64,000 nucleotides of DNA from Hydractinia symbiolongicarpus (GCF_029227915.1 NC_079877.1:14958851-15022850); one strand, 5' to 3'; positions 23,001 to 30,436 are shown, numbered from the stretch's first letter. Notes: a model not told the origin generated them from the letters alone. Numbers and translations are program-made.

Positions 23001-24170
23001 GTAGATACCTTCTCCCTCATCCTTTGTCAAAACATGCACAGCGACATCGGGGTTCCTCCTCTCGAAGAGATCTATCTTGTTTAGCGCCATTGGGAAAGTT
23101 AGACCATCCCAATTATACTTATCATGCTTCTTAAGGATTGAGATTCGTTCAGGGTGATTATCGATCTTATCATGATTGAGAGCAGCGATAATAGCCCATC
23201 TGAAACATTCATCATCCTCGTTATGAGGGTTAATCACGGATCGCTTTCCGCTGAAGTTCTCTGGTAGTGGTAGGTAAGAACTACCTCTGGTTAATTTTAG
23301 TTTGTGAAAGTCCACATGCATATGTAGGATCCTCTCGATTGTGAATCCGCTGGCGGGAAGCGCGGGGTTCTCAATCTGCTCGATTATTTTATTACACATC
23401 CGATCGAAAACATCAGAAATGTCATCGTGGGCGTGCAGTATCTCCATATAGCTATTGAACGCTTTATCGACATATACACACGGGGCATCGGTCGAGCTGG
23501 TGTCCTCCTTTACCCATTTCACCCACAGGGTCGACTGAGTCTTCAGCGACTTCTTCTGCCTGAGCACGTCCTTCATCAACCTCTTAACGATAGGTTGAAC
23601 CTGTTTGAGAAAGACCTTGACATTCTTCTTCTTACCATCTGAGTTTATCTTGAAGCGTTTGTATGAACCTACAAACGCTTCTTCAATAGGAGTATAAGGA
23701 TTTTCCTCTTTCGCCTCTTCCTCCTCTTTCACCTCTTCCTCTCCACTGTCCTTTTTATACAAACCCATGATCTTATCCTTCATGGTTTTGAAAGCTTTTG
23801 TTGTTTTATCCTTAATAGCCTTAGGTACATGATTTATCAACCAGTCTCTCCATTCAATCAACTTGCTTTTCACAATAGGTCTGGTTTTAATCATTTCTTG
23901 CAGCTCAAACAAATCCATGTCTTGTTGGCTAGTACCGGATCTCGAGGGTCTCGGTGCCGGTACGGGTCTAGGCATCGGTATTGGTCTATTTGGTCTCGGC
24001 GCTGGTACTGGTCTGGCGGGTCTTGGCACAGGTACCGGTCTAACCGGTGCTGACACGGTAGTGGGTGTCAATAATTCGATCAGATCGGCCTTTATGAGCC
24101 TTGAGTAGCCATGTAGGCCGCGTTCTCTAGCGAGTTTTCTTAATTCAGCAACGGTATTTCTCGAAGTCAT
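19983..24170 (-). CDS. Polinton DNA polymerase B with SAP domain
   Basis: A 1395-residue protein that replicates the element. In order: a SAP DNA-binding motif (about residues 4-36), a Pro-Arg-rich linker (40-83), a conserved Polinton-polymerase N-terminal region (about 300-440) ending in a C2H2 finger (YYCLNCLYGF), exonuclease I with D496 and E498 (YADFEAF), a zinc/HNH-like insert (C590-x2-C593 to RDHCHFTGKFRGAAH), exonuclease II (NLSGYDAHLF), exonuclease III (Y801 and D805), polymerase motif A at D902 (LDANNLYGWAM), motif B (KLMNNSVFGKT, about 1137), and motif C (YMDTDSF, D1234 and D1236). All catalytic residues look present and the frame is open. Between motifs A and B sits a tandem 34-residue duplication (see 21136-21339). 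The last ~16 codons lie in the terminal repeat. The ATG is preceded by the duplicated upstream region. Confidence 0.95.
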   Translation of the reverse strand: MTSRNTVAELRKLARERGLHGYSRLIKADLIELLTPTTVSAPVRPVPVPRPARPVPAPRPNRPIPMPRPVPAPRPSRSGTSQQDMDLFELQEMIKTRPIVKSKLIEWRDWLINHVPKAIKDKTTKAFKTMKDKIMGLYKKDSGEEEVKEEEEAKEENPYTPIEEAFVGSYKRFKINSDGKKKNVKVFLKQVQPIVKRLMKDVLRQKKSLKTQSTLWVKWVKEDTSSTDAPCVYVDKAFNSYMEILHAHDDISDVFDRMCNKIIEQIENPALPASGFTIERILHMHVDFHKLKLTRGSSYLPLPENFSGKRSVINPHNEDDECFRWAIIAALNHDKIDNHPERISILKKHDKYNWDGLTFPMALNKIDLFERRNPDVAVHVLTKDEGEGIYMCRKSKHLDRKETVVLFLLCEGDKRHYIAVKNLSGVLSKANSKHKNKEYYCLNCLYGFPSELKRDEHFEYCKNNDAAKIQLPEEGSTLTFTDGKFQLKAPFIMYADFEAFTKELPEDERKCGSSTEKVGKHVPTGFCCYSKYAHGEVLDPLKLYRGEDCVPRFVDHVVSEAKRLYNMFPQKAMDPLTDEERDSFKRARVCHICMEEFDDKDDIKVRDHCHFTGKFRGAAHQECNIRYKVPNYIPVVFHNLSGYDAHLFIKELARKYGEDGMGVIAENKEKYISFSTDVKVGEYINKNGETKDKKIQLRFIDSFRFMSSGLSSLVNNLSDDQCKNLRKFFNDEQFNIMRRKGVYPYEYVDSFDRFNETKLPQKDDFYSKLNMNGISDADYAHARKVWKDMKVENMGVYHDIYLKTDVLLLSDVFETFRETCLRNYDLDPAHFYTAPGLAWRACLKKTKVSLDLLSDMEMVMFIESGIRGGLCQAVHRYVKANNKYMGDEYNTSDMNSYLQYLDANNLYGWAMIQKMPTGGFEWVDDVSKLPVPAPIPSRPTPTLRNALLQGLINSGKVVHDPVTNTFNRAVNSPRTGKRNALLQGLINSGKVVHDPVTNTFNRVVNSPRTGKRMVSDFTPELISRLAVENGEKGYILEVDVSYPQELHDSHNDLPFMPERKEINGVEKLTPCLSDKKKYITHIRALDQALKHGLVLEKVHRVLRFDQSAWLKSYIDFNTDLRTKSTNDFEKDFFKLMNNSVFGKTMENQRKHKDIRLATKKEQYEKLVMKPSFKGSTWFSETLMGIEMSKIKIKMNKPIYLGLAILDLSKMVMYEFHYDYMRPKYGVDVKLCYMDTDSFVYHIKTDDFYKDIADDVALRFDTSGYDEKDGRPLPLGLNKKIIGLMKDELGGKVMTEFVALRAKTYAYKQLCGREDKRCKGVKKCVVRKTIGFDDYKRCLFDGENVYRKQMTFRSIKHDVHTIKTNKLALNADDDKRIIMEDGITTLARGHYRHLSL
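21136..21339 (-). repeat. 102-bp tandem duplication inside the polymerase gene
   Basis: Two 102-bp units (21136-21237 and 21238-21339) differ at only two or three bases and encode two copies of a 34-residue peptide beginning NALLQGLINSGKVVHDPVTN and ending NSPRTGKR. The unit is a multiple of three, so the frame is kept. The near identity indicates a recent event. Confidence 0.92.
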
Positions 24171-24444
24171 ATCGGGTTGTGATATACGATTTATGAACCT
24201 TTAAGATGGTTTTTTATAATCGTGAAACTAAAAAAGATTCATAAAATTTGTTACTTGGCTATGATATACGATTTTGTAATCTTTAAGCCATTTTTATAAA
24301 TCGTAAACCGTGTTGGAGGGTCGTGAGTGTCCTAGTTTGTGAGGCAACCACCATGCTAAATTGTAGTAAAACACGCTTTGTGATACATACATCGATACAC
24401 CATGGGTACCCACCCATTGGCACCTCGAGGGTCGTGAATCACAT

Positions 24445-24466
24445 TTGTTACTCGAGCGAGTAACAA
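24445..24466 (-). terminator. Candidate 3'-end stem-loop (GTTAC/GTAAC type)
   Basis: A perfect 10-bp inverted repeat, TTGTTACTCG / CGAGTAACAA, with a two-base centre. It lies about 80 bases after the stop of the truncated polymerase-like frame and corresponds, within the tandem duplication, to the stem-loop at 25100-25123. Confidence 0.55.
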
Positions 24467-24547
24467 TCCGACCCCTCAAATATATTGTCTAATGACAAGA
24501 TCTATTGATGCGCGACATATGAGGCATTTATCAACCAATCTCTCCAT

Positions 24548-24856
24548 TCAATCAACTTGCTTTTTCACAATAGGTCTGGTTTTAATCATTTCTTGCTCTT
24601 CAAACAAATCCATGTCTTGTTGGCTAGGACCGGATCTCGAGGGTCTCGGTGCCGGTACGGGTCTAGGCATCGGTGCTGATCCATTTGGTCTCGGCACGGG
24701 TACCGGTCTAACCGGTGCTGACACGGTAGTGGGTCTCAAAAATTCGATCAGATCGGCCTTTCTGAGCCTTAAGTAGCCATGATGTAGGCCGCGTTCTCTA
24801 GCGAGTTTTTCTCTAGCGAGATGTATTAATTTGGAAACTGTATTTCTCGAAGTCAT
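24548..24856 (-). pseudogene. Duplicated 5' part of the polymerase gene (SAP plus proline-rich segment)
   Basis: The 102-residue frame repeats the start of the polymerase: MTSRNTV, a SAP-like segment, the Pro-Arg-rich linker, and the QQDMDLFE(L/E)QEMIKTRPIVK block. It stops shortly after a one-base difference (KQVD instead of SKLIEW). Relative to the true start it has an extra REKLA-type insertion in the SAP region. The DNA upstream (24857-24925) also matches the polymerase upstream region (24171-24240), so coding start and promoter were copied together. It could be a relic, or could yield a small SAP protein; I favour relic. Confidence 0.85.
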
Positions 24857-25099
24857 GCCCGGTTGTGATATACGATTTATGAACCTTTAAGATAGTTTTA
24901 TAATCGTAAACCGGGGTGGAGGATCGTGAGGGGCTTCGTTCGCAAGACAACCACCCGGGGTTGCGCTGCTCCATGGTGGTAAAACGCGGTTTATGATACT
25001 GACATCGCTCCACCATGGATCGTTTCCCGGAGTGTAAATGTGGGTGGGTACTCCCCCAGGGAAAAAAATCAGGACCTCCGAGGTCGCGAGAGCATCACA

Positions 25100-25123
25100 T
25101 TTGTTACCCGTATGAGTAACAAA
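25100..25123 (-). terminator. Candidate 3'-end stem-loop after the small SAP gene
   Basis: TTTGTTACCC / GAGTAACAAA, a 10-bp stem with one mismatch and a 4-base loop, starts 10 bases past the stop codon of the 98-residue gene. The bases between stop and stem (GGACATTTTT on the minus strand) match those between the ATPase stop and its stem-loop (GGGCATTTTT). Confidence 0.6.
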
Positions 25124-25133
25124 AAATGTCCAA

Positions 25134-25430
25134 TCACTTGGATCTCTTGTCGTTATAACGTTTTTGAGATCTTAGATATGCCTCCCTGTTGTTCACCCTC
25201 CAGTTGGTACAGTATCCATACCATTCTCTCTTGGTATCCAGATCAATAGTGTAGGATGGGTCGATATCATTCTTCTCAATCACCTCAATCAGTTTAGCTT
25301 TTCTCATTCCATAAATATACTTCACCCCACGGGATTTAGCAACCTCTTGCAAGTCCTTTAGTTTCATCAATTTGTATTCGGGTACGGTGGAATCGCAATG
25401 TAGATCGGTATCGGTATTCATGTCTGACAT
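25134..25430 (-). CDS. Small SAP-domain protein of the Polinton
   Basis: A 98-residue protein with an acidic N-terminus and a SAP-like helix-turn-helix at about residues 21-52 (LMKLKDLQEVAKSRGVKYIY then KAKLIEVIE), followed by a basic tail (YLRSQKRYNDKRSK). SAP motifs bind AT-rich DNA; a role in genome packaging, replication or integration is inference. It is divergent from the integrase gene with 92 bases between the starts, a likely shared AT-rich promoter region. The minus-strand start context is TATATTAAGATG. A stem-loop follows the stop. Confidence 0.7.
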   Translation of the reverse strand: MSDMNTDTDLHCDSTVPEYKLMKLKDLQEVAKSRGVKYIYGMRKAKLIEVIEKNDIDPSYTIDLDTKREWYGYCTNWRVNNREAYLRSQKRYNDKRSK

Positions 25431-25522
25431 CTTAATATATAATAAATATAAAAACTTTAAGCACTTTTATCGTAACACATCATAACAAAAAGGAGATAAA
25501 TAAAGGTGTGCATAAATAAAAC
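25431..25522. promoter_or_regulatory. Divergent promoter region between SAP gene and integrase
   Basis: The 92-bp AT-rich gap separates the two divergent start codons. It contains TATA-like runs facing both ways (aatatataataaatataaaa toward the SAP gene and gagataaataaagg toward the integrase). Confidence 0.45.
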
Positions 25523-26506
25523 ATGTCAAACTCTAAACTTCAAGAGACTTACTATCAACCTCAAAATTTATGGAAAGGACAAAAGGCTGTTCGGAATTTA
25601 AGAGTATTCGGCTTCGGGCCAAAGGAGATTAAGAAGTGGCTATCAAAGCAAGCATTTTGGCAAGTACATTTACCCGCCCCAAAACATGTTGAAAGACCAC
25701 ATTATGAAGTTACCACCCCTAATGATTTACATCAATTCGATTTATTGTACATGCCCGGTGACATACTGTATGGTAATAAATATAAGTACATTTTGTCGGG
25801 AATCGATGCTGCTTCCAGATACAAGGTAGCCCGACCTTTGAGGACTAAGAAAGCCAAAGAGGTTGCCGCTATGATTGAGGACATCTACAAGGCCGGACCA
25901 TTAACTTATCCAAAAACTTTCCAAAGTGATAACGGTTCAGAATTCAAAGCAGATGTGACAAAGCTGTTGGAGAAGCATAAGGTTGAAATTAAAAGAGCGA
26001 CTACAAAATATAAGCATACACACACAGCTTTTGTTGAGGCGTTGAACAAGATACTTGCCGAAAATTTATTCAAAATACAATATGCCCAAGAACTGAATGA
26101 TTCGGAAAAGGTATCATCTACATGGGTTAAGCATCTGTATAAACTGATTGATAGGCTAAACGATACAAAGACGCAGATGATTGGTATGAAACCAAAAGAT
26201 GCTATTATAATGAAAAAGGTGCCTCTTGCTAAACGAGAGAGCTATCCTTCTGAAGTAGAATTACCTAAAGATGGCCTGTATAGATATCTACTACAACCTG
26301 GTGAAGAGCATGATGATGGGCGGAGACGGGCAACCGATAGAATATGGTCGAAAAACACATATAGATTGCGTGAGGTAATAGAGCAACCTGGCAACCGTGT
26401 AATGTACTATGTTCAAGACGGACCCGGACGGGCTTTTGTAAAAGAGGAATTGATGTTAATACCTGAAGATACAGAATTACCTCCTGATTATGTGCAAGGT
26501 TGGTGA
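25523..26506 (+). CDS. Polinton retroviral-type integrase
   Basis: A 327-residue DDE integrase. The catalytic triad is visible as D73 (LHQFDLLYMPGD), D136 (FQSDNGSEF) and E172 (AFVEALNK), giving the D-x35-E spacing of the rve core. The C-terminus (about 260-327: DRIWSKNTYRLREVI and GRAFVKEELMLIPED) fits the SH3/chromo-like tail seen in Polinton and Ty3-type integrases. No N-terminal zinc finger is obvious in the first 65 residues. The frame is intact. It would insert the linear element with a short target duplication, consistent with the 6-bp GATGTA. A perfect stem-loop lies 14 bases after the stop. Confidence 0.95.
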   Translation: MSNSKLQETYYQPQNLWKGQKAVRNLRVFGFGPKEIKKWLSKQAFWQVHLPAPKHVERPHYEVTTPNDLHQFDLLYMPGDILYGNKYKYILSGIDAASRYKVARPLRTKKAKEVAAMIEDIYKAGPLTYPKTFQSDNGSEFKADVTKLLEKHKVEIKRATTKYKHTHTAFVEALNKILAENLFKIQYAQELNDSEKVSSTWVKHLYKLIDRLNDTKTQMIGMKPKDAIIMKKVPLAKRESYPSEVELPKDGLYRYLLQPGEEHDDGRRRATDRIWSKNTYRLREVIEQPGNRVMYYVQDGPGRAFVKEELMLIPEDTELPPDYVQGW

Positions 26507-26520
26507 AAAGGGGGGGCGAT

Positions 26521-26545
26521 ATCTTTACCTGTTTCTGGTAAAGAT
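26521..26545 (+). terminator. Candidate 3'-end stem-loop after integrase
   Basis: ATCTTTACC / GGTAAAGAT, a perfect 9-bp stem with a 7-base loop. The same 25-base sequence with one substitution occurs after the last plus-strand gene at 35282-35306, also 15-20 bases past a stop codon. Confidence 0.65.
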
Positions 26546-26697
26546 GATTGTGCCGGGGATCGCGCGGGGCGGTCGGCAGATAGGGCCGCTATGGCTCAGT
26601 CTTGGGGGCGATCGCGCCACATAATGTCACAAACCGCCTTAATATTAATTTTTCAAATAGCACACGAAATATGCGAGCGGAGTACATGCACACATCA
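26546..26697. other. Polinton intergenic spacer
   Basis: A 150-bp GC-rich patch (gcgcggggcggtcggc) between the integrase stem-loop and the 3' end of the convergent 195-residue gene. Nothing coding is seen. Confidence 0.5.
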
Positions 26698-27285
26698 CTA
26701 ACCTTGATTTACGGTCCTTCTGAGGCTTTGAACCTCGTCCATTATACTTTTTTCAAACTGGTTGCGAGTTTCGCTCTCCATCTTTCTGTCGTATTTCGTC
26801 ATCTTGTCCAGAGCTTCGTAGTATATACCGCTCAGGGTTTGAAATTCAATGTGACTAATGTCGTCATTATTCAGAGCCCTCGAGACGGAGTTTTCAAACA
26901 CGGCGATGGCGGACGTCGCAACATCATATAATTTCATGACCTTGTCAAGTTTGCTCCGATATCTTTTAATCAGAGCCATGACGGATCCCGTGAAAATGGT
27001 TCCGGACAGTGCTACGGCTCCCAATCCTACGGAAGCAGGAATTCCGATGAGGGTAGCACCGGTTACCACCGAACCTATGCCCGAAGCGACGGTTAGGGCC
27101 GTCGCGCTGGCATTTAAAAGCACCAGTCTGTGTAGCGTCTTGTTATATTTCTCATATTTTGTATTGAACTTATCCCGTAATTTTCTAAGCTCCCCAAGTT
27201 GAGAGTTCACGGTATTAGTATTAAACTTGTCCTGCTCGCTCGAATACTCGGGAGCCGTGGGTAGCTTCGGATAAATCTCTGCCAT
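26698..27285 (-). CDS. Polinton hydrophobic protein, 195 residues (paralogue of next gene)
   Basis: I do not recognise a named family. The N-terminus (1-50) is charged with a helix-rich block LGELRKLRDKFNTKYEKY, then a long glycine- and alanine-rich hydrophobic stretch (about 54-106) that could form two membrane helices, then a soluble helical tail. The adjacent 161-residue gene has the same plan and the same LEEL(V/R)KLR(G/D)KF motif, so the pair is an old tandem duplication within the element. A virion membrane or membrane-penetration role is possible but unproven. Confidence 0.7.
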   Translation of the reverse strand: MAEIYPKLPTAPEYSSEQDKFNTNTVNSQLGELRKLRDKFNTKYEKYNKTLHRLVLLNASATALTVASGIGSVVTGATLIGIPASVGLGAVALSGTIFTGSVMALIKRYRSKLDKVMKLYDVATSAIAVFENSVSRALNNDDISHIEFQTLSGIYYEALDKMTKYDRKMESETRNQFEKSIMDEVQSLRRTVNQG

Positions 27286-27308
27286 TGGTTACTACAAAGA
27301 AAAAAACT

Positions 27309-27794
27309 TTACTCTAAATAACCTATATCCAGTTTATCCAGATCCTTGAGAGTTCCATGATACGTATCACACAAACTCTCAAAATCGGCTCTACAGATCC
27401 GAGTGTGCCAGAGTAGCGTTTTATCGAAAACATCGATGGCATTTTGCACAACGCGATATGCGGCTCTTAATTTGATAAGTTTCTCCCGATATGTCCTAAC
27501 ATATTGGGCGGTAACCGCATAGGAAGCCGAGCCCAATAGACACATACCCGAATTCCGCATGTAATTTCCATGGGTACCGCCCAAATTTCTAATAATGGTC
27601 ACCGCGGTCGCTATCGAGCCGGTAATTGCCGCGGTTCCGGATAATCCCTCCAGAATCGACCATATGATCAGAGATCCTCCGTGTTCGTGTGTCCTGTCTT
27701 GGAACTTACCCCGTAATTTCACCAGCTCCTCAAGTTGGGAATTGGATATATCCGTTTTAAAAGTTTCTTCTCTGGTACTAGAACTCTCTGCCAT
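27309..27794 (-). CDS. Polinton hydrophobic protein, 161 residues
   Basis: A shorter relative of the preceding-coordinate gene: NSQLEELVKLRGKFQD near residue 18, two hydrophobic segments (about 42-68 and 82-98), and a helical tail (YVRTYREKLIKLRAAY). The start codon lies 40 bases from the divergent start at 27835, so the two genes share a very short AT-rich promoter region (27795-27834). The 14 bases to the 195-residue gene leave no room for a separate upstream region of any size. Confidence 0.68.
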   Translation of the reverse strand: MAESSSTREETFKTDISNSQLEELVKLRGKFQDRTHEHGGSLIIWSILEGLSGTAAITGSIATAVTIIRNLGGTHGNYMRNSGMCLLGSASYAVTAQYVRTYREKLIKLRAAYRVVQNAIDVFDKTLLWHTRICRADFESLCDTYHGTLKDLDKLDIGYLE

Positions 27795-27834
27795 TTCTAT
27801 TATATTAGGAAAAAACTATCCTCTAAATAAAATA

Positions 27835-29094
27835 ATGGCGGACATTGATATTGATCCGTTTGGTGACCATGGTCAACCCGACGAGGGTCACGATGACACC
27901 ACGCCTCTGGTACCGAGGGAACGCACACGGGTACAGATACATACTCCCGATGAGGAGACATCATTCGGCGGAGGAACCTCTCTGCGCTCCAGAGTTACCA
28001 GTGAGCTGGTTAAATCGCTCTATGAGAAGCTACTAACTAAATATCCAAACGAGGACCCGAGTGTGATACATACTGATATGTTTGAGTCTCGTGGTGGTAA
28101 ATTATACTACAAGGATGATAACAAATCGCTGACAAAACAGGACGGATCTCTAAGGTCCGCCGGTACCATTGCAGATATACTGGGAAAGACAAGGATGCGC
28201 GGTTTGGGGTTCGATATACCGATAGGTAGTAGTATAACCCCCCGACAGGCCGCCAGACTAAACAAAATAGAAGAGAGACTACCGTCACCGGATAAAATAG
28301 AAAATGCGACGGATATAGAATTAGAAACCATGTCCGGGGAGGTGGTGAACAGTGCCGAGGATCTGGTCTCGCTGGTCGATGATAGTACACTGAGAGCCGA
28401 ATATCCGGCCGGTGATATTCGCGGATTGGATAGTTCGGTGCAGCGGATCCGCGGAAGTCTCCAACTCTCGACCGCCAAAAAGGTTCAGATCGAACACAAC
28501 ATCGAGAAGGAAAAAAATAAGTTGAAGGAGTTGGAGGATCCCTCATACACGGATGAACAGAGGGAGCAGGTGTCCGAGAGGTTGGAAAAGCTAAACGATG
28601 AGTTGGAGGCCCACCAGTCTGCCATCAATATCCTCAAGGGCGAACTTAACACCCAGATAAAAAGCATAAAGGAGACAATCGCCAAGGTACTTAGCAAAGA
28701 TACTACATTGGGTGAAAAGATACGAACGCTATTCCGTGAACAGGGTATCACCATTGTCAGTGTACTAACAGCGTTCGGGATGGTTATCGGGCTTTTGGTT
28801 GAAACTTTGACACCCGGAGGTGGAGGACAGTCGACATCCGCCACAAAAAAGCATGCCGAGGACGGTGGCGGTGGTGCGAGGGAATGGATAAAGAACAAGC
28901 TGAGCGCTCTGGGATCTCTCCTGGGTAGATTAGCCAGTGCCGCAGCCGCATCACTACCGGGTATAATTGGATCCATCGTATCGTGGATCCTAAATAGAGC
29001 AAAGGAGGTCGTCGGTTGGTTGAGTCAAAACCTGTGGGCTTTGATAGTCGGAATCGGAGGTCTGATATACACCTACATGGTAACAAAGCGTTAG
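27835..29094 (+). CDS. Polinton coiled-coil membrane protein, 419 residues
   Basis: I chose the ATG at 27835 (context CTCTAAATAAAATAATGG); the upstream in-frame sequence overlaps the divergent 161-residue gene and is not expected to be coding. Visible parts: an acidic N-terminus (1-45), a soluble region, a strong coiled coil at about 215-288 (NIEKEKNKLKELED and RLEKLNDELEAHQSAI), a hydrophobic segment at about 305-326, an alanine-rich hydrophobic segment at about 366-386, and a final membrane helix at about 400-417 ending in TKR. The plan of coiled coil plus C-terminal membrane helices resembles viral membrane or fusion-related proteins, but I recognise no family and assign no function. A perfect stem-loop follows at 29107. 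Confidence 0.75.
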   Translation: MADIDIDPFGDHGQPDEGHDDTTPLVPRERTRVQIHTPDEETSFGGGTSLRSRVTSELVKSLYEKLLTKYPNEDPSVIHTDMFESRGGKLYYKDDNKSLTKQDGSLRSAGTIADILGKTRMRGLGFDIPIGSSITPRQAARLNKIEERLPSPDKIENATDIELETMSGEVVNSAEDLVSLVDDSTLRAEYPAGDIRGLDSSVQRIRGSLQLSTAKKVQIEHNIEKEKNKLKELEDPSYTDEQREQVSERLEKLNDELEAHQSAINILKGELNTQIKSIKETIAKVLSKDTTLGEKIRTLFREQGITIVSVLTAFGMVIGLLVETLTPGGGGQSTSATKKHAEDGGGGAREWIKNKLSALGSLLGRLASAAAASLPGIIGSIVSWILNRAKEVVGWLSQNLWALIVGIGGLIYTYMVTKR

Positions 29095-29106
29095 TGATAC
29101 TACTAC

Positions 29107-29131
29107 TATGTTACATGACACATGTAACATA
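29107..29131. terminator. Shared stem-loop between convergent Polinton genes
   Basis: TATGTTACATG / CATGTAACATA, a perfect 11-bp stem with a 3-base loop. It is 12 bases after the stop at 29094 (plus) and 17 bases after the stop at 29149 (minus), so it can act for both transcripts. Confidence 0.7.
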
Positions 29132-29148
29132 ATACCCGCGGCATGGTA

Positions 29149-29574
29149 CTATTTTTCGAAATACCACACGGCGCCGCCGACACCGATCATGCTTAGCGCG
29201 ATAAATGCCAATTCCCTCTCATGCTGGCCATTGCTGGGTGTATAAAAGTCGCTCAATACGGGCCTGCGCGGAATATCTGTGAGAGGTGAACCTCCAAATA
29301 CTTTTTTATATTCCCGCATCGCGTCATCCAGCTCCGTAAATTTACCCTCGGCCTTCTTCTCAAGTCTGAGCTGCTTATTGATAAAGTCAACCCTCTCCTG
29401 TCTTTTACGTTGCCATATAACCTGAGCCTTCTGCAGTTGTTCTATGGCTAGATCATGCCGCTTCCGTTCCTTATCTATCCTATCCTTTGATAAACTTGAA
29501 AAGAGGTAGCTTGATCCGGTGAAGGCCAAAGCGTTCGCGAAGGCACCTCCCAACATCATTGCAATTGAAGCCAT
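29149..29574 (-). CDS. Polinton small membrane/coiled-coil protein, 141 residues
   Basis: An N-terminal glycine/alanine-rich hydrophobic segment (about 4-27), a highly charged helix (30-92, RKRHDLAIEQLQKAQVIWQR), a conserved-looking DFYTPS block near 107-112, and a C-terminal membrane helix (about 121-138) ending WYFEK. I recall proteins of this architecture accompanying Polintons in animal genomes, but know no function. The start context TATATAAACATGG is identical to that of the 75-residue gene. Confidence 0.72.
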   Translation of the reverse strand: MASIAMMLGGAFANALAFTGSSYLFSSLSKDRIDKERKRHDLAIEQLQKAQVIWQRKRQERVDFINKQLRLEKKAEGKFTELDDAMREYKKVFGGSPLTDIPRRPVLSDFYTPSNGQHERELAFIALSMIGVGGAVWYFEK

Positions 29575-29604
29575 GTTTATATAATCCGGTATAATATAGT
29601 GGCG

Positions 29605-29745
29605 TTATTTTAATACGATAGCTTCGGAGTCTATGACATCAGAGTCGATGACATCGGTATCGAGGTATTCCACCTTGGGTAAAATCCTCTCAACTTTCTT
29701 ACGCTGGCATAAAACCCAGACCAACCATTCCAGTATTCGCAACAT
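29605..29745 (-). CDS. 46-residue Polinton protein
   Basis: A short frame with an N-terminal hydrophobic helix (MLRILEWLVWVLC) followed by KKVERILPKVEYLDTD and an acidic repeated tail (VIDSDVIDSE). Its ATG overlaps the stop of the 75-residue gene in the tetranucleotide-like arrangement TAATG (one-base overlap). Retention of an open frame with a membrane-anchor plan between two membrane-protein genes supports coding. It is too short for length-based gene finders. Confidence 0.6.
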   Translation of the reverse strand: MLRILEWLVWVLCQRKKVERILPKVEYLDTDVIDSDVIDSEAIVLK

Positions 29746-29972
29746 TATATATTTATAGTTTCGGGTATAATTTTCTGCTTAACCAGATATTCTCTTGACA
29801 TTTCACTTGCGGCGACTATGGCTACAAGCTTTCCGGTATCTTCCAGGTCAAACTTCTGAATTGAGGGTGGCGTCATTTTTAATACCTTTTTCCCGAGCAT
29901 TGAATAGCCTACGGCGAAAACGCATACGACCGATGCCTTATAAATATCGTTTACTATACTTTTCTTATCCAT
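29745..29972 (-). CDS. 75-residue Polinton membrane protein
   Basis: One membrane helix (about 12-30, ASVVCVFAVGYSMLGKK), then a soluble domain with FDLEDTGKLVAIVAAS and a terminus KQKIIPETINI. This plan is familiar from Polinton-linked small proteins; function unknown. The start context is TATATAAACATGG. The stop overlaps the next start by one base, so the two are probably expressed from one transcript. Confidence 0.68.
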   Translation of the reverse strand: MDKKSIVNDIYKASVVCVFAVGYSMLGKKVLKMTPPSIQKFDLEDTGKLVAIVAASEMSREYLVKQKIIPETINI

Positions 29973-30013
29973 GTTTATATACTTTGAGATTATAATATCG
30001 CGATATTATCCCT

Positions 30014-30436
30014 TTATTCCATTTCAAGTTTACTCCTAGTTTTTTTAGTGTCCGATGGAGCTCTCGGTGGGGTATCCTTCACCTTACTCTGTGAGGCGCT
30101 CCTCATCACCACCAACGCGCCAATTATTACCATAACTATCACACCGCCGCCCATTATTGTGTAGTTGTTAACTCCACCTTTGGGACCATCTGTCACGGAA
30201 TCCTCAATTACAATATCCTTGGGATCCTCCAACAGTGTCTGAGGTGCCGACTGTTCCTGAGATGTCGGCTGCGTTTGTGTCTGAGGTGCTGACCGTGTCT
30301 CCGACTGCGCCTCCGCCTGAGCAATGAGCAGTCTTTTATATTCTTCCCTCTGTTTGCGGTTGTATTCGACCAGCCTCTTACCGGCCTCAACCTTTTTAGG
30401 ATTCTTCGTTGTCACCTGAACTGGAGTATCCGACAT
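30014..30436 (-). CDS. 140-residue single-span Polinton protein
   Basis: A basic N-terminal helix (KRLVEYNRKQREEYKRLL), a Gln/Thr/Pro-rich linker (about 40-70), then one membrane helix (about 92-112, YTIMGGGVIVMVIIGALVVM) and a basic tail. Its first 41 bases overlap the end of the 204-residue gene in another frame. Immediately past its stop is the 18-base perfect palindrome ATAATATCG/CGATATTAT (29992-30009). Family unknown. Confidence 0.65.
   Translation of the reverse strand: MSDTPVQVTTKNPKKVEAGKRLVEYNRKQREEYKRLLIAQAEAQSETRSAPQTQTQPTSQEQSAPQTLLEDPKDIVIEDSVTDGPKGGVNNYTIMGGGVIVMVIIGALVVMRSASQSKVKDTPPRAPSDTKKTRSKLEME

Noticed and set aside
22024-24108. Plus-strand frames opposite the polymerase
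   Set aside because: Antisense shadows; the Gly/Thr-rich ones mirror the proline-arginine linker.
27595-27834. Upstream extension of the 419-residue Polinton protein
   Set aside because: It overlaps the divergent 161-residue gene antisense; the ATG at 27835 has the expected context.
28037-29086. Minus-strand frames opposite the 419-residue gene
   Set aside because: Serine- and proline-rich antisense shadows of a GC-richer coding region, with no motifs.
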